From positions 65,135,803 through 65,199,802 of the forward strand of contig NC_092860.1 in the NCBI RefSeq assembly GCF_032062135.1: DNA of 64,000 nucleotides, in the 5' to 3' direction. The notes under the pieces are model-generated. The model did no database searches, had not been told where the DNA came from, and worked only from the letters and a program-made list of their open reading frames with translations. Source of the DNA: Pyxicephalus adspersus (taxonomy: Eukaryota > Chordata > Amphibia > Anura > Pyxicephalidae). This document shows, one piece after another, positions 14,436 through 25,463 of this stretch; position 1 is the stretch's first letter; each line of letters opens with the position of its first letter. The translations under genes and the position numbers were made by a program.

Positions 14436-15420
14436 AATAGAAATTGTTCGGTATAACAGTTTTTTTCTTTTGCAAATAGATAATTTTACTCCCCTCCCTT
14501 AAGAAAACTTTTTGTGTCATGTCAGTGGTTGTCTTGTTTGTCTGGCCTTATGATTGATAATTATATTATTATTATTATTGGCTGTTGCACATATGAATAA
14601 TTATATAATGGATACTAAATGTTGGAAGGGAAAGAAATATATAAATGATTGATACCCTTAGACTAGTTGAAACAAATATGGTTGTATAAATGAAAACTTA
14701 ATTGGTGTGTTTATTATATTTATTAGTGTTTCTAATTTTTACTATTTACTATTAGTAGTTATTCTTTTATTTATTTATGTTAAATAAAATTGTTGTTCCC
14801 CTGTATATAAAAAATAAGAAAAATATTTCAATATAACAATATTTGTGAAAATGTACAGAACCAAAATTAGAAAAAGGTCTCTGTCCAAATATTTATGGAC
14901 CTAACTGTATGTAACAAATCAATCCATTTCTCAATCTGCATTGCACAATGATTTACAAGTATAATATATATATATACCCTATACCAATTTTTTTCAGAAT
15001 GATTGTCATCATGCCTTACCATATACAATTGTTTTAAGCCAATAGGTTTTGTAAATGTGTTGTAAATCATTCTCATAAGAACACTTCTTGTTTTAGGCCA
15101 ACAGTGCTAAGCAACAACTGTGCATCTAACAGCAGTACTGCAGTGTATGTTCCACAGTTGTTCTCATACACCTGGTGGGCAGCTCAACAACTGTGCCAAA
15201 AAAGTCACATGGCAGGCTGGCTATGCAGCTGCTAATTGCAATGGATAGATGTTGTCAGCCTGTAGCAGGGAATACTATTACTTGTAATATTTTAAGTTTA
15301 GGAACTTATACACGAAAAACATTTTTTTCGGGTATACATACAAGATGTTAAACATGCTGAAAAGTAGATTTTGGGGTTTACATAAAAAGTTACTTCTTTT
15401 ATCTTGTTGTGCTTCTGTAG

Positions 15421-15558
<138 letters not shown>

Positions 15559-15673
15559 TAGATATGTGTACTTAGAATAAAAAAAAAACTTTGGGTAAGT
15601 GTAATCTTTGAACAACAAAATGCACAAATATTTTTTCAACATATTGGTGGTAGAGAAAATATGAACAGTAATG

Positions 15674-16073
15674 TTGGTGTTCGAATCCAGGTTGTCCTTA
15701 TATTTGACCCAAATATGGACGTTCAAATTCGGATAGACCCGACCCTTCCCGAAAAAATTTCAACGGCGCAAATTCAGCGCTCTGAATTTTGGAAGCCCCC
15801 TTTAACAAGGTGACTCCCAGATGTCCAACCATGGGGAAAAAGTACAGGGGTACATAATAGTATTATGTATTACTATGTATCTTTTTTTATTATGTATCTT
15901 TTTAAATGTATTTGGAGGCTGTAGAAGCTTTACACAGTCCCGCAAAATAACCCAAATTTTCCCCCCATTGACTTTAATGGTGTTTGAATTCGACCGATCA
16001 CCCGAACAAAATTTACCTATCCGATCGAATAGCCATCGAATCGAATAGTGAGATATTCGACCATCACTAATGA
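15674..16073. repeat. Interspersed repeat rich in TTCGAAT/ATTCGA motifs
   Basis: From TGTTCGAATCCAGG (about 15679) to GATATTCGACCATCACTAATG (about 16072) the DNA is unusually rich in CGAAT/ATTCG: TTCAAATTCGG, GAATTCGACCGATC, CCGATCGAATAG, ATCGAATCGAATAG. Such CGAAT-rich terminal sequences are typical of a non-autonomous repeat in frog introns, but I cannot name the family. No ORF of interest. Confidence 0.45.
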
Positions 16074-17176
16074 ACAGTAGTGACATATTGATATAAACAA
16101 CATGCTTTTTAGGAGCAACAGCAGAAACAGAAATACCACCTAAATAGGAGTCTGTTTTCTTTCTTTTCTTTTCATTTTCTTGAACTGGTGAGTTGAATTT
16201 CTCAACTTTGAACAGTCTTGAGATTTCACCAGTTCAGCCCCTCATTTAATCACATAAGAAAATGTATGAGGGGCAAAATGAGAGATAGCAGATTAGATTA
16301 GAGGAATAACACTCACAAAGGTCAAGTTGTTCAGGCAACACGATTCAAACTGTTTCATGGCAGAACTGTCCCTCAAAAGAAAGAAAAGGTAGGGTGAATT
16401 TGTGAACATCAATAAAGATCAGGGAAGGGCAGTGACCATTTTTTTTTAAAGTAAGAGAATGACATCAGTGAGAAAATACAAATCATGTGCATACTTGACA
16501 GAGTGGTTAGACCACCAATGAAAAGGTTTAGTATTATACTCATGAGGAAATCAAAAGTCAGTGAAGCACATCTAATAAAAGCAGGAATGAGAATGCAAGG
16601 CTTGTAGAATATTTGACTTTATCCGAAAGAAAAAAGGTTGAATCAAAAATAGTAGTTAGATTGGCAGGAATACAAAGCAAATTAAATGTCTGGATAGGGG
16701 AGCATTCCATAATATTAGGGTAGGTCCACAAACCTGCCTATTCTTTCAAAAGAATTAATAAGTAAAACATTAATGGTAGTGTGTTGTCAGACCACTTCGG
16801 AAGTACAATGTTTTCTTTTTTGCGTCATGTATTGAATATCCTGATACATATTTTAATATTCACATCATTTTTGTTATTGTTTTTTTCACAATAAAAGAAA
16901 ATTTAATTTTATTACACAACTGTTATAATAGTTATAATATATTATAATAGTTATATTATTATAAACGTATTGGTGGGTTTCCTAATAAATGTAAAGTGGG
17001 TTTCCTAATAACCCTTATAATATTTTATATTCTATGCTTTATCCTGGGATTGACATGCTGGGCCACAAAACACTACATATACATTGCCCCACTTGCTTCA
17101 TATGTATCATGTAATGCATAGCTCTATATTCAGTCACGCTATTGTAACCCATTCTGTTTATTTGCTGTATTTTTAG
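16074..17176. other. Intronic DNA, nothing recognised
   Basis: AT-rich sequence, with short internal repetition around 16920-17000 (TTATAATA runs and GTGGGTTTCCTAATAA twice). No coding or RNA gene signal up to the splice acceptor at 17175-17176. Confidence 0.5.
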
Positions 17177-17265
17177 TTGGATCCAGAAACTAGTGACATC
17201 CTCAAAGAGTTGCAAGTGAAACTAAACAATGTTTTAGATGAGCTTAGCAGAATATTTGCTACAAG
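17177..17265 (+). CDS. unc13a: unc13a exon: [18 protein letters not shown] segment
   Basis: Exon of 89 nt after TTTTTAG and before GTAAGC, starting in phase 0 and ending with two bases (AG) of a split serine codon completed by the T at 20616. It encodes [20 protein letters not shown] and then [14 protein letters not shown] is UNC13A-like. Confidence 0.95.
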
Positions 17266-17469
17266 GTAAGCGTGCAATTATAATTTTAGTATGTATGTTA
17301 GAGAGATCAATTACCACATACTTTAATAAACTAGAACAATGGAAAATACACTTTAAAATTAAACAAACCCAAATATGCATCATGCTTAATGTTTCTCCAT
17401 GCTATAAAGCAGTTGGCCATGTCTATAAAATTGGTATGGTTTGGCAGAATAATGACCCACTAGAATAGA

Positions 17470-17880
17470 ACCAGGGTTCGGCATGTGGTGGACTGAGTGG
17501 ACAAATTACTAGGAGGGGATGGGCATGACCCAGCTGTCTTGGTCAATGTTGTAACCAATGACTGGATAGACTGAAGATGGAGGATCCTTAAAAATGAGTT
17601 TAAAGAACTAGGTTTCAAGTTGAAGGAAAGGACCTCCAAGGTTATATTCTCTAGAATATTTCCTGTGCCGTGCACAATACAGGCAAAGGCAGAGGGAGCT
17701 TAGACAGCTAAACACATGGCTTAAGTCCTGGTGTAATAGAGAAGGGTTTGTTTTCTTCGAGCACTGGGCTGACTTTTCATTGGGGTACAACCTATATGCC
17801 AGAGATGGTTTGCACCTAAATGGAAGGGGGTCTTCTGTGCTAGGGGAAATATTAAGGGTAATGGTTAAGGGATATTTAAA
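17470..17880 (+). pseudogene. CR1 ORF1, SGNH-type esterase domain
   Basis: Near 17517 the frame reads GHDPAVLVNVVTNDW, equivalent to the GTND block of SGNH hydrolases. Further on come KELGFKLKERTSKVIFSRIF and VFFEHWADFSLGYNLYARDG, followed by LHLNGRGSSVLGEIL, the D-x-L-H block with the catalytic Asp/His. CR1 ORF1 proteins are known to carry an esterase of this kind. Frameshifts and stops break it, and the Gly of GTND has become Val. Confidence 0.7.
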
Positions 17881-18089
17881 CTAGGACAGAGGGAGTGGGA
17901 CAGTTAAATAGGGTGGCAGGAAGGTTAGACAGGGGTCAGCCACTAGTGGAAGGTGGATTGGGGATAGTTGGGGGTAGGGTTATGGATAAATATAAGTAGC
18001 TACCCATGTTAAGCACACACATTGGATTGTGCAGTACTATTTGTACTGAAAAACAAAAGGATTTGGCAAACAGTGCAGGTAAATGCAGC

Positions 18090-19920
18090 AATGGTTTCAA
18101 GGGTCTGTTCACCAATGCAAGAAGTCTGGCAAACAAAATAGGGGACTTGGAAGCTTTATTGAATGAAGAGCATTATGACTTAGTTGGTGTTGCTGAATCC
18201 TGGCTTTGTTCTTCACATGACTGGCCTGTCAACATTCCTGGTTATACTCTCTTTCGTAAAGACAGAGTCAAACGAAAGGGTGGTGGTGTCTGTCTATGTG
18301 AGAAGGGATCTGAAAGTGAATGTGAAAGAAGAAATTGTTGATGGAGGAAGCAATGAGGTTGAGGCATCATGGGTGGAGTTGAATATGGGGATGAATAACA
18401 CACAATTAATTATTGTAATCTGCTATAGGCCCCCTAGTGCTAAGGAAGAAATAGAGAATCAACTACTAGCACAGATAGAAAAAGCAGCAAAAACTGGTAA
18501 GGTTTTAATCATGGGAGATTTCAACTACCCGGATATTGACTTAATAGCACTAAAGGAACAGCAAAAGAGAGGAAATTTATGAATTTATTGGAAGATAATT
18601 TTATGAACAGTTTATAGAAGTCCCAACTAGAAATGATACTTTGCTTGACCTAGTTCTTTCCAACAATGCAGAGCTTATAACCAACGTGCATAAAAAAGAT
18701 AATCTAGGTAGCAGTGACCATAATATGATTTCAATTAATGTAAGCTGTAAACGGGAAGTAAAAACAGGAACGATAAAAACATTTAATTTTAAGAGAGCAA
18801 ATTTTCAATCATTAAGGGCAACTCTCTGTGGCTTGGACTGGGAGACAATATTGTCCTCAAGAATGCAGAACAGAAATTGGAATGTTTCAAGTCTGTTCCA
18901 CGCAAGTACACTGAAAAATATATTCTAATAGGAATTAAAGAGGTTAAAATTCAAACCTACGTGGCTCACAGCTGATGTTAAAAAGCCATAAAGAACATAA
19001 AAAGGCATTCCAAAAATATAAAAATGAAGGATCACCTTCATCATTTGAAAACTTTAAAGAATATAACAAAAGATGTGAAAAGGAGATAAAATGTGCAAAT
19101 CTTGTACTAACAAATGTACTCTCTTTTTATGAGGACGTACGTAAACAGGTAGACAGTGGAATAGCAGTCGATATAGTGTACTTGGACTTTGCTAAAGCAT
19201 TTGACACAGTACCCCACAGTAAGGTCAATAGGTTTGGAAAAGTCAATCTGTAAATGGGTAGAGAACTGGCTTAAGGACCGCATCCAGAGAGTAGTGAATA
19301 ATAATTCATACACTGGATGGTTTAAGGTTATTAGTGGTGTACCCCATGGTTCAGTGTTGGGACCTTTACTGTTTAACATCTTTATAAATTATTGAGTGTG
19401 GTAATAAAATTACCATTTCTGTGTTTGCAGATGACACCAAACTATGTAATGGAATTAGGTCCATACAGGATGTCTATAATCTAGAAGCAGACCTAGATGT
19501 ACTGTTTGGCTGGACAGCCAAGTGGCAAATGACATTTAGTAGAGATAAATGTAAAGTTATGCACTTGGGGGCTAACAACATGGATGCTTCATACTGTTTA
19601 GGGGGAATGCAGTTGGGGGGATTCAAAAATGGAAAAGAATCTGGGGCTTCTGCAGAAATCGAGACCTTTAGAGATTGAGACATAATCCTTCCCCTGTACA
19701 AAGCATTGGTCAAAACACATCTGGAATATGCAGTAGTCCATATAGGGAACTATCTTCCCAAATATTCACTTTAGGATCATTACAAAGAACAAGAGGGCAC
19801 CCTTTGCGTCTGGAGGAAAAGAAGTTTAAGCTCCGGATAAGGAAGGGATTCTTCACTGTAAGGTGAAAATGTGGAATAGGCTCCCTCAGGAAGTAGTTTC
19901 AGCAACTACTATAGATTGCT
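18090..19920 (+). pseudogene. CR1 ORF2 (endonuclease and reverse transcriptase), decayed
   Basis: Endonuclease motifs: LFTNARSLANKIGDLEALLN (18105), DLVGVAESWL, IPGYTLFRKDR, IVICYRPPSAKEEIE (18413), VLIMGDFNYPDIDL (18505) and LGSSDHNMISINV (18706). Reverse transcriptase: DIVYLDFAKAFDTVPHSKV (19168), WVENWLKDRIQRVVNN (19252), VISGVPHGSVLGPLLFNIFI (19327) and VFADDTKLCN (19424), which retains an FADD active-site box. Tail blocks follow near 19700 and 19880. Several frameshifts and the loss of the first RT blocks make it non-functional. Confidence 0.9.
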
Positions 19921-20615
19921 TTAGGAAAAAGCTGGATGTTTTCTAGAAGCACAGATCTTAACTGGGTATTGAGGCTTTAAAGTAAAGATAACAGAGCCTG
20001 TTAAGATAAGAGACTGTTTATCCAGGGAACATCCGATTGCCTCATGGAATAAGGAAGGAATTTTTTTCCACCGTTGAAGCAAATTGTAACAGGGTTATTT
20101 TGCTTTACTCTGAACCAACTGTGTCCATAGGGTTTTATATCTGGGATATGTATATTTCTCTAGTGGTTTAACTTGATGGACTTATGTCTTTTTTCAACCT
20201 GACCTACTATGTAACAACAAAAAGATGGGGTCATGTTTGCAAGGAAAGGAAGGAGATGCTGTCTAATCCCCCAAAAAGGTACTAAGGTTGGTAGGGATAT
20301 TTTGGGTGGAGCTTCCTGTGTAAACAAGTGATACCCAATAATGTGGAAGAAAATTTTAAAAAGCTGGATTTTTACTTGTTCATGATTACCTTTTTAAAAT
20401 CAGTTTCATTTCATTTGCAAAACTAAGTGAAATATCCCACGGAATATTTCTTTTAGTTAAGTAAACTGTCTATATTTCTTAATTGAATCAACCCCTATGC
20501 TTGAAATTTACCAAAATGTTCATATTCCATAAGTATTATTTATGCATGCAATGTAGAATCACTGTATAACTTTATATGCAATCACTATGGCTTATTTTCA
20601 TGTGTTTTTTGTCAG

Positions 20616-20768
20616 TTTCCAGCCACATATTGAGGAGTGTGTGAAACAAATGGGAGACATTCTTAGTCAGGTTAAAGGCACTGGAAATGTACCTGCCAGT
20701 AACTGCAGCAGTGTGGCCCAGGATGCTGATAACGTATTACAACCTATATTGGACCCGCTAGACAGCAA
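20616..20768 (+). CDS. unc13a: unc13a exon: [15 protein letters not shown] segment
   Basis: Exon of 153 nt after TTTGTCAG and before GTATGA; its first T completes a serine codon, and it ends with AA of an asparagine codon completed at 27658. It encodes [40 protein letters not shown] and [10 protein letters not shown]. The GNVPAS...[14 protein letters not shown] stretch identifies UNC13A rather than UNC13B or UNC13C. The proline in DPLDS replaces the leucine I recall in mammals (DLLDS), a notable change in a helical domain. Confidence 0.95.
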
Positions 20769-21275
20769 GTATGAAAAAAAATTAATGAAAACCTTTAAAG
20801 GAAGGGTTCTAAGCATTTTCAAGAAAGGAGAACACAATGTCATTGATTTTATATTATTGTTGTTAGATGGCAACAAATATTTATTCCTATGAGGGCATTA
20901 TTATGGAGCCGTAATTGTGACATTCACCAAATGTACATAGCTGATTAATGCATTGCTTTAATTTAAAACACATACAAGTAAAAAATCCACCTTTAATGAA
21001 TATTTGGTAAATGGTGCATTAACTGCCTTAAAAATATGCCCCTAGATGTCTGTTTTTGCAAAATGTTTTTTTTTATGTGATACAATAACATCACTAAGCT
21101 TTGAGTTTGCCTTATTGTTCACAGCCAATTTCTAGACTAATTTGTCAGAACAGCGGGAGATATGATCATGTTACCTGCTAAAATATTGTTTGTTTAAACA
21201 TAATAATAGTAACTATTTACATTTTTTCCTAAAATAATAGGTAAAAACAGTGCATATTACATGTAAAGTTACATT

Positions 21276-21801
21276 TAGCGTATTTTTTGCTGTATAAGAC
21301 GCACTTTTTCTTCCCCAAAACTGGGGGGGAAAAGTTAGTGCGTCCTATACGACTAAATGTGTTATAAAATAATTAAAATAATATACTCACCCGATACCCG
21401 ATCCTGCGTGTGTTTCGTCTCCTCGCTGGCTGCATGCAGCGTCTGTCTCCTCTCCTCTGGTAGCAGCGTGTGTCTTCTCCTGTCTGTAGTGCAGAGCGGA
21501 AGAAGCCGGCACAGCGCCACCTGCTGTTCCCTGTCCTAACTGCCGTACAATGGAAAAAAAGCACAGAGTGATCAGAAAGGGAATTTGAAAGGCACAGAGT
21601 GATCAGAAAGGGAATTTGAAAGGCACAGAGTGATCAGAAAGGGAATTTGAAAGGCACAGAGTGATCAGAAAGGGAATTTGAATGGCACATGAGTGATCAG
21701 AAGGGGAATAATCTTTCAGAATCTTTTTTTCTAGATTTTCCTCCTTTAACATTGGGTGCGTCTTATATTCCGGAGCGTCTTATACGTGGAAAAATACGGT
21801 A
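21276..21801. mobile_element. TIR element of the ATAAGACGC family, copy 1
   Basis: The left end reads TAGCGTATTTTTTGCTGTAT then AAGACGCAC; the right end is the inverse, ending CGTCTTATACGTGGAAAAAT then ACGGTA. Both flanks fit a TA target. A GC-richer core and a 31-bp tandem array (21561-21716) lie inside, with no transposase. The same family occurs at 58517-59684. A non-autonomous DNA transposon; the superfamily is not certain from the ends alone. Confidence 0.8.
21561..21716 (+). repeat. 31-bp minisatellite inside the TIR element
   Basis: Units starting GCACAGAGTGATCAGAAAGG occur at 21561, 21592, 21623 and 21654, exactly 31 bp apart, with a fifth, altered unit (GCACATGAGTGATCAGAAGG) at 21685. 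The first four are nearly identical, implying recent expansion or homogenisation. Confidence 0.95.
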
Positions 21802-23198
21802 TATGTTTTATATGTTAGTACAGAAGCAATTTAAGAAGTAAGGGAATTAAAAAAAAAAAAATATTGAGGTTAAAGAGGTAAAAATTAAGATAGGTCATGC
21901 TTTTTCAGGCAATATTAATATTTAGTAATTTTGCAGGTTGAATTATTTTTTTATATTTAAATGTTTTATTGAGATTCAACCAGCAGCAAACAAATACAAT
22001 AAACATAGAAATGTAACAATACTGTAATATTCTTGGGATTGTGCAAAACATCTACAATTATGACCGGGATACCTCATACCGGGATAACTGTCGATACCTC
22101 AAGGGTTTTTCTTTTTTTTAGGAAGTAGAAAAAATCATGAGCAAAACTGAGATCATGGCAAAAAAACATAAAAACATAAAATGAGGGGGAACAACCAATA
22201 CTACATTCATAATTCAGCCTGTAAATAATATGGCACCTAGCTTGAATTATAAATCTCAAAAATCACACTTCCTCACTTTCCTTACTTTTACGACATAGCG
22301 AGGCGTATCTGTGGAAGTGCAGAATTGGGACCAGTAAAACCAAGTTTACCTGAATTTTTCAGATTTGTCATTGCCAGTGGATAGCGTGTCTTCCATTTTT
22401 TTTATGTCCGTTACTCTACATAGCCACTGGGTAATAGTTGGCTATGTTACATGGAGCAGCACCAGCTCCAGCTTACACCCAAAATCAACTTCCCTGAGTT
22501 TGTGTACAAAATGAGCCACTGACTCTCAGAAATTAGTTAATTTCGGGCATTCCCAAAATACATGCAGTAACGTGCCTGTAGCTGCTTTGCATCTCCACCA
22601 GGATGTGTCAACAGTGGGGTAGAATCTAACTAGTCTGTCGGGCAGTCTGTACCACCTGGTCAGTATTTTAAAATTAATCTCTTGATATTTATTGCATATG
22701 GAGGCTTGGCCTAGGTAGCTCAGAGGCTAACCTTTACACCCCCCCCCCCCACCACCACCTAATGATCACAGAGACCCACGCATTGAGACAATGGCCTTTC
22801 AGGTCGCTTTATTAAACACAATTTAATTAGTCTTCTATTCAATAATTTAACATCCAGCATAAATTAACATATTCTTAACATGACATAATTTAACTTGTAC
22901 CTTGTTCAACAAAACCCCTTCAAACCTGTAAATCCTTCCACTCTACCCATCCCTAGTTGCAGATCCTCTAATGCCTAATTCCCCGCCATCTTCCCAGAGG
23001 GACTACCACTTTTTCTGTTCCTGCTTCCAGCCGCATTGCACCGATTTTGAAACGTCCTCCTCGCCTGTGCGTAGCCCCTCTCCATTTTCCTTTGGAACTC
23101 CTCTCCCAACTTCCTGTATTACTCTGAGAGTCCCCAAACCTGAGATGGGTTCTCCCTCTTCCAAATCATCCTGGTATCTCCTACCACCCCTGTGGACC

Positions 23199-23877
23199 TC
23201 AACCGCCATTAGGGTGCCAGGATGACCCCTCTGCCCTGCACCCCCCCCCCCACACCCTCAAAGCTCGATTAATCTCTTCATAGATTCCCAGGGCCCAAAA
23301 ATCTGTGCCCACCTCTTTCAGGTGGACCCTGTCCCCCCGAAGAAGCTGCCTGTCATCCTCCAGCTCATGGTGCTTAATAACCAATCCTCTATTCCTTATA
23401 AAGAAGCGGCCAACTTTCCAATTCACCTTTCTTCTGGCCTTATTTACCCAATCCACAGATCTAGCCAGCCTCCAGCAAGTACGGGCCACCAAATCTGACC
23501 ATATTATAATAATACTGGGGAAAGCGGTACTCAAGCGTAAAAAAATCACGCTTAATGTCCTTAATTATTTCCTGAGATGACCTTCCCACTGGATCGTTGC
23601 CCCAAACATGCAGCACTACAATGTCAGGCGCCCTATCCAATCTAGCATACCGATGATTTTCCAACACCACCCGATTCCAAAGCATACCAGGAATGCTGAT
23701 CCATCTATCGGACCCCATGGATTGTAGGACACCCAACTGACGGCCGTACATCTGCTCACTTTGCACCCCAGTGTGCTTATGAATGGCTGAGTATCCAAAT
23801 GAGACACCGCCCTGTGCCTGAAACGAAACACAACGACATGCAGAGTATCCACCATCAACTACTGTAAACATATGCAC
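23199..23877 (-). pseudogene. Ngaro SGNH hydrolase-like protein, frameshifted
   Basis: Two overlapping minus-strand frames carry the domain. 23877-23461 has RAPDIVVLHVWGNDPVGRSS, in which the GND block resembles the GxND oxyanion motif. 23549-23199 has IIIIWSDLVARTCWRLARSV, FIRNRGLVIKHHELED and DRVHLKEVGTDFWALGI, the last resembling the D-x-x-H catalytic block. A hydrolase-like ORF of this kind is known from Ngaro-group elements; its substrate is not established. A frameshift between the two parts and the loss of the block I serine region make this copy inactive. Confidence 0.7.
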
Positions 23878-23982
23878 CCCCCACCCCTCATGACAATCTC
23901 CCTCTTGCTTTAAACCAAATGAGGCCTCACATACAAACTATATCGGCAAGACTCTCACCTACCTATGCGTTTTTACATTTGT

Positions 23983-24608
23983 TCAAACTCCATCTGGTCG
24001 CATCTGTGGCTGCCCCAATCCTAAATGAGTGAGACGCAAAGTCCTTAGGATTGAGCCCCAATTTTCCCAAACACCTTCTAAACTCTGCCAAAAATTGATA
24101 TCTTGATAATGGTAACCCCGTCTCATGCACCAAAAAAGGCCCCCCCCACGGCTGGACGCACCTGACAAAACTCCTTTACTGTTGTTACTGGACAGGCCTT
24201 GGAACCCCGAATTGCCCCAATAGTGAAGCCAAACCCCTTCCCTCCCTGATCAACTTTTGACCTCCTAATCCAGATTGAAAGGCTACCCTCTGTTGTCACT
24301 ACCACATCCTCCAGCAATAAACCCCTCAATTTAGTCTTAGTTAGACTCACCAACTCTCCCACCCTGAAAGCCCCAAAAAAGGCAAGGGTGAACGCTGCTT
24401 CGAACAATAACACCTCATACTGGCTAACACAAGCTAGCCTATGACCCCAAGGGTCCAAGGCCACCACTATAGGAAACATTTCCAACAGTGCCAGATTGGA
24501 AAGCAAACCCGTGTCCACCCACTCCAGAGACCACGGGCCTGCACTCCAGCTCCCTTGAAAGTAGGCCCCATAACCGGCAGATGCAGCCACATCTTTAAAA
24601 AGCTCCAT
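23983..24608 (-). pseudogene. Ngaro RNase H and tyrosine recombinase region, frameshifted
   Basis: The first part, LFKDVAASAGYGAYFQGSWS then WVDTGLLSNLALLEMFPIVV, is the end of a DIRS/Ngaro RNase H. It runs into a recombinase with LLFEAAFTLAFFGAFRVGEL, where the Arg is the first catalytic residue of the R...HxxR...Y set. After a frameshift near 24130 the other frame gives ETGLPLSRYQFLAEFRRCLG and ASHSFRIGAATDATRW, where HSFR is the HxxR motif. A stop follows shortly and the catalytic Tyr region is not legible. The enzyme would integrate a circular cDNA. Confidence 0.75.
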
Positions 24609-25460
24609 GTCGATGCTCGTAAATGCCCTTCCCTGGCATTATGACCTTCCGTTTAATTTTTCCAGAAATGCTTTCCAAATCTTTAAATCCTCCCTCCCGC
24701 CCCAACCATACATAATGCACCCGTGAGTGCACCCCCACCATGGCCCTAGCCAATCTTCTGGAGAATATCTTGCCCATCGGAATTATACAACATGCAAAGT
24801 TGAGCCTCCCCAAAAGTGACTGCAATTGCTTCAGCCGCATCTTTTTGCGGTCATAAGTCCAAGCAATCACCCTCACTAGGTCATTCAACTTATCCGCTGG
24901 CAAACTACATTCAATGCGAACGGTGTCAATCTGTATCCCCAGAACGGACAGGACAGGCGTGGGTCCCACAGTCTTGTCCTTCTCCAGTCTCCCTAACAAC
25001 ACCCCACAGACCTTTGACTGCGGCGGACCGATGCAGAGGAAGTCATCCAGATAGTGAATGACTGAGTTCACCCCTGCCAGATCCCATACAACCCACTCCA
25101 AAAAAGTACTAAAGGTCTCAAACAGTGAGCAGGAGATGGCGTAACCCATGAGCAGGCACCGGTCAACAAAATAAGCTCCTTCCCAATGCTGCAAAATGCT
25201 GATTCAACGTCCACCTTTGCTAACAAAGAACCCTGCCCATATTGCTGCACCCATCTCACTGCGCAATCAAAAGAGGCGTATTGGACTGAACACAAATCAG
25301 GATCAATGGCCTCATTCACGGACCCTCCAGGTGGAAACTTATTAGGTTCCTTCTTAGAAACCAGTCCCAAAGGTGACACCACTATATCTGTCAGGGGCGG
25401 GGTCTGATACGGCTCCCACAACCTGCCTAGTTCTAATTTCTTTTTCAACTTACCTCTCAC
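24595..25460 (-). pseudogene. Ngaro/DIRS-like reverse transcriptase, frameshifted
   Basis: 25460-25068 carries LTDIVVSPLGLVSKKEPNKF and SLLAKVDVESAFC, where the first catalytic Asp lies in KVDVESAF. The other frame (25194-24595) carries VDRCLLMGYAISCSLFETFS and VNSVIHYLDDFLCIG, the YLDD active-site box in the form used by DIRS/Ngaro enzymes. LSVLGIQIDTVRIECSLPAD and LKQLQSLLGRLNFACCIIPM (the thumb/connection) follow. The YLDD residues are intact but a frameshift near 25190 separates the halves. The gag side was cut off by the insertion at 25464-26117. Confidence 0.85.
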
Positions 25461-25463
25461 AAT

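Larger units (their letters stand above)
8966..14840 (+). mobile_element. Tx1/L1-type LINE, nearly full length, inside the Tc1 element
   Basis: The LINE starts just after GGCTTTAGTT of the Tc1 copy and ends before ATGTACAGAACCAAAATTAG of the same Tc1 copy. It has an ORF1 region (8992-10226) with an RRM-type segment, and an ORF2 region (10901-14435) with AP-endonuclease, reverse transcriptase and C-terminal domains, followed by an AT-rich 3' end with AAATAAAATTGTTG near 14780. A GATATACCA-type intact start or polyA tail was not resolved. The length of about 5.9 kb suits an L1/Tx1 clade element. A second, minus-strand member of this broad group lies at 21925-27305. Confidence 0.8.
7587..14909 (-). 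mobile_element. Tc1/mariner element split by a LINE insertion
   Basis: The left terminus has TTAGGTCCATAAATATTTGG (7593 onward) and the right terminus is its inverse, CCAAATATTTATGGACCTAA (about 14884-14903), each followed inward by a shared stretch ending in the TTTTGGTTCTGTACAT region. Inside the left end, TGTGAGGAACTAAAGCC (about 7750) recurs inverted near 8955 as GGCTTTAGTT. About 5.9 kb of LINE DNA (8966-14840) separates the two ends. Roughly 100 bp of the right subterminal region are missing at the junction, so the insertion or a later event deleted target DNA. The transposase gene is at 7855-8900. Confidence 0.85.
17465..20215 (+). mobile_element. CR1-type LINE with internal deletion
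   Basis: The remains run from an ORF1 esterase region (17470-17880), through endonuclease and reverse transcriptase fragments (18090-19920), to a 3' UTR ending TTGATGGACTTATGTC, TTTTTTCAACCTGACC and TACTATGTAAC. That 3' end is very typical of amphibian CR1/L2-group elements. The first RT blocks (the APGPDG...P region) are missing between about 18930 and 19100, so the copy carries an internal deletion. It is inserted in sense orientation in an unc13a intron, about 0.4 kb before the next exon. Confidence 0.85.

Noticed and set aside
22971..23225. Plus-strand open frame rich in Pro/Ser
   Set aside because: Antisense of the Ngaro 3' region; no conserved motif.
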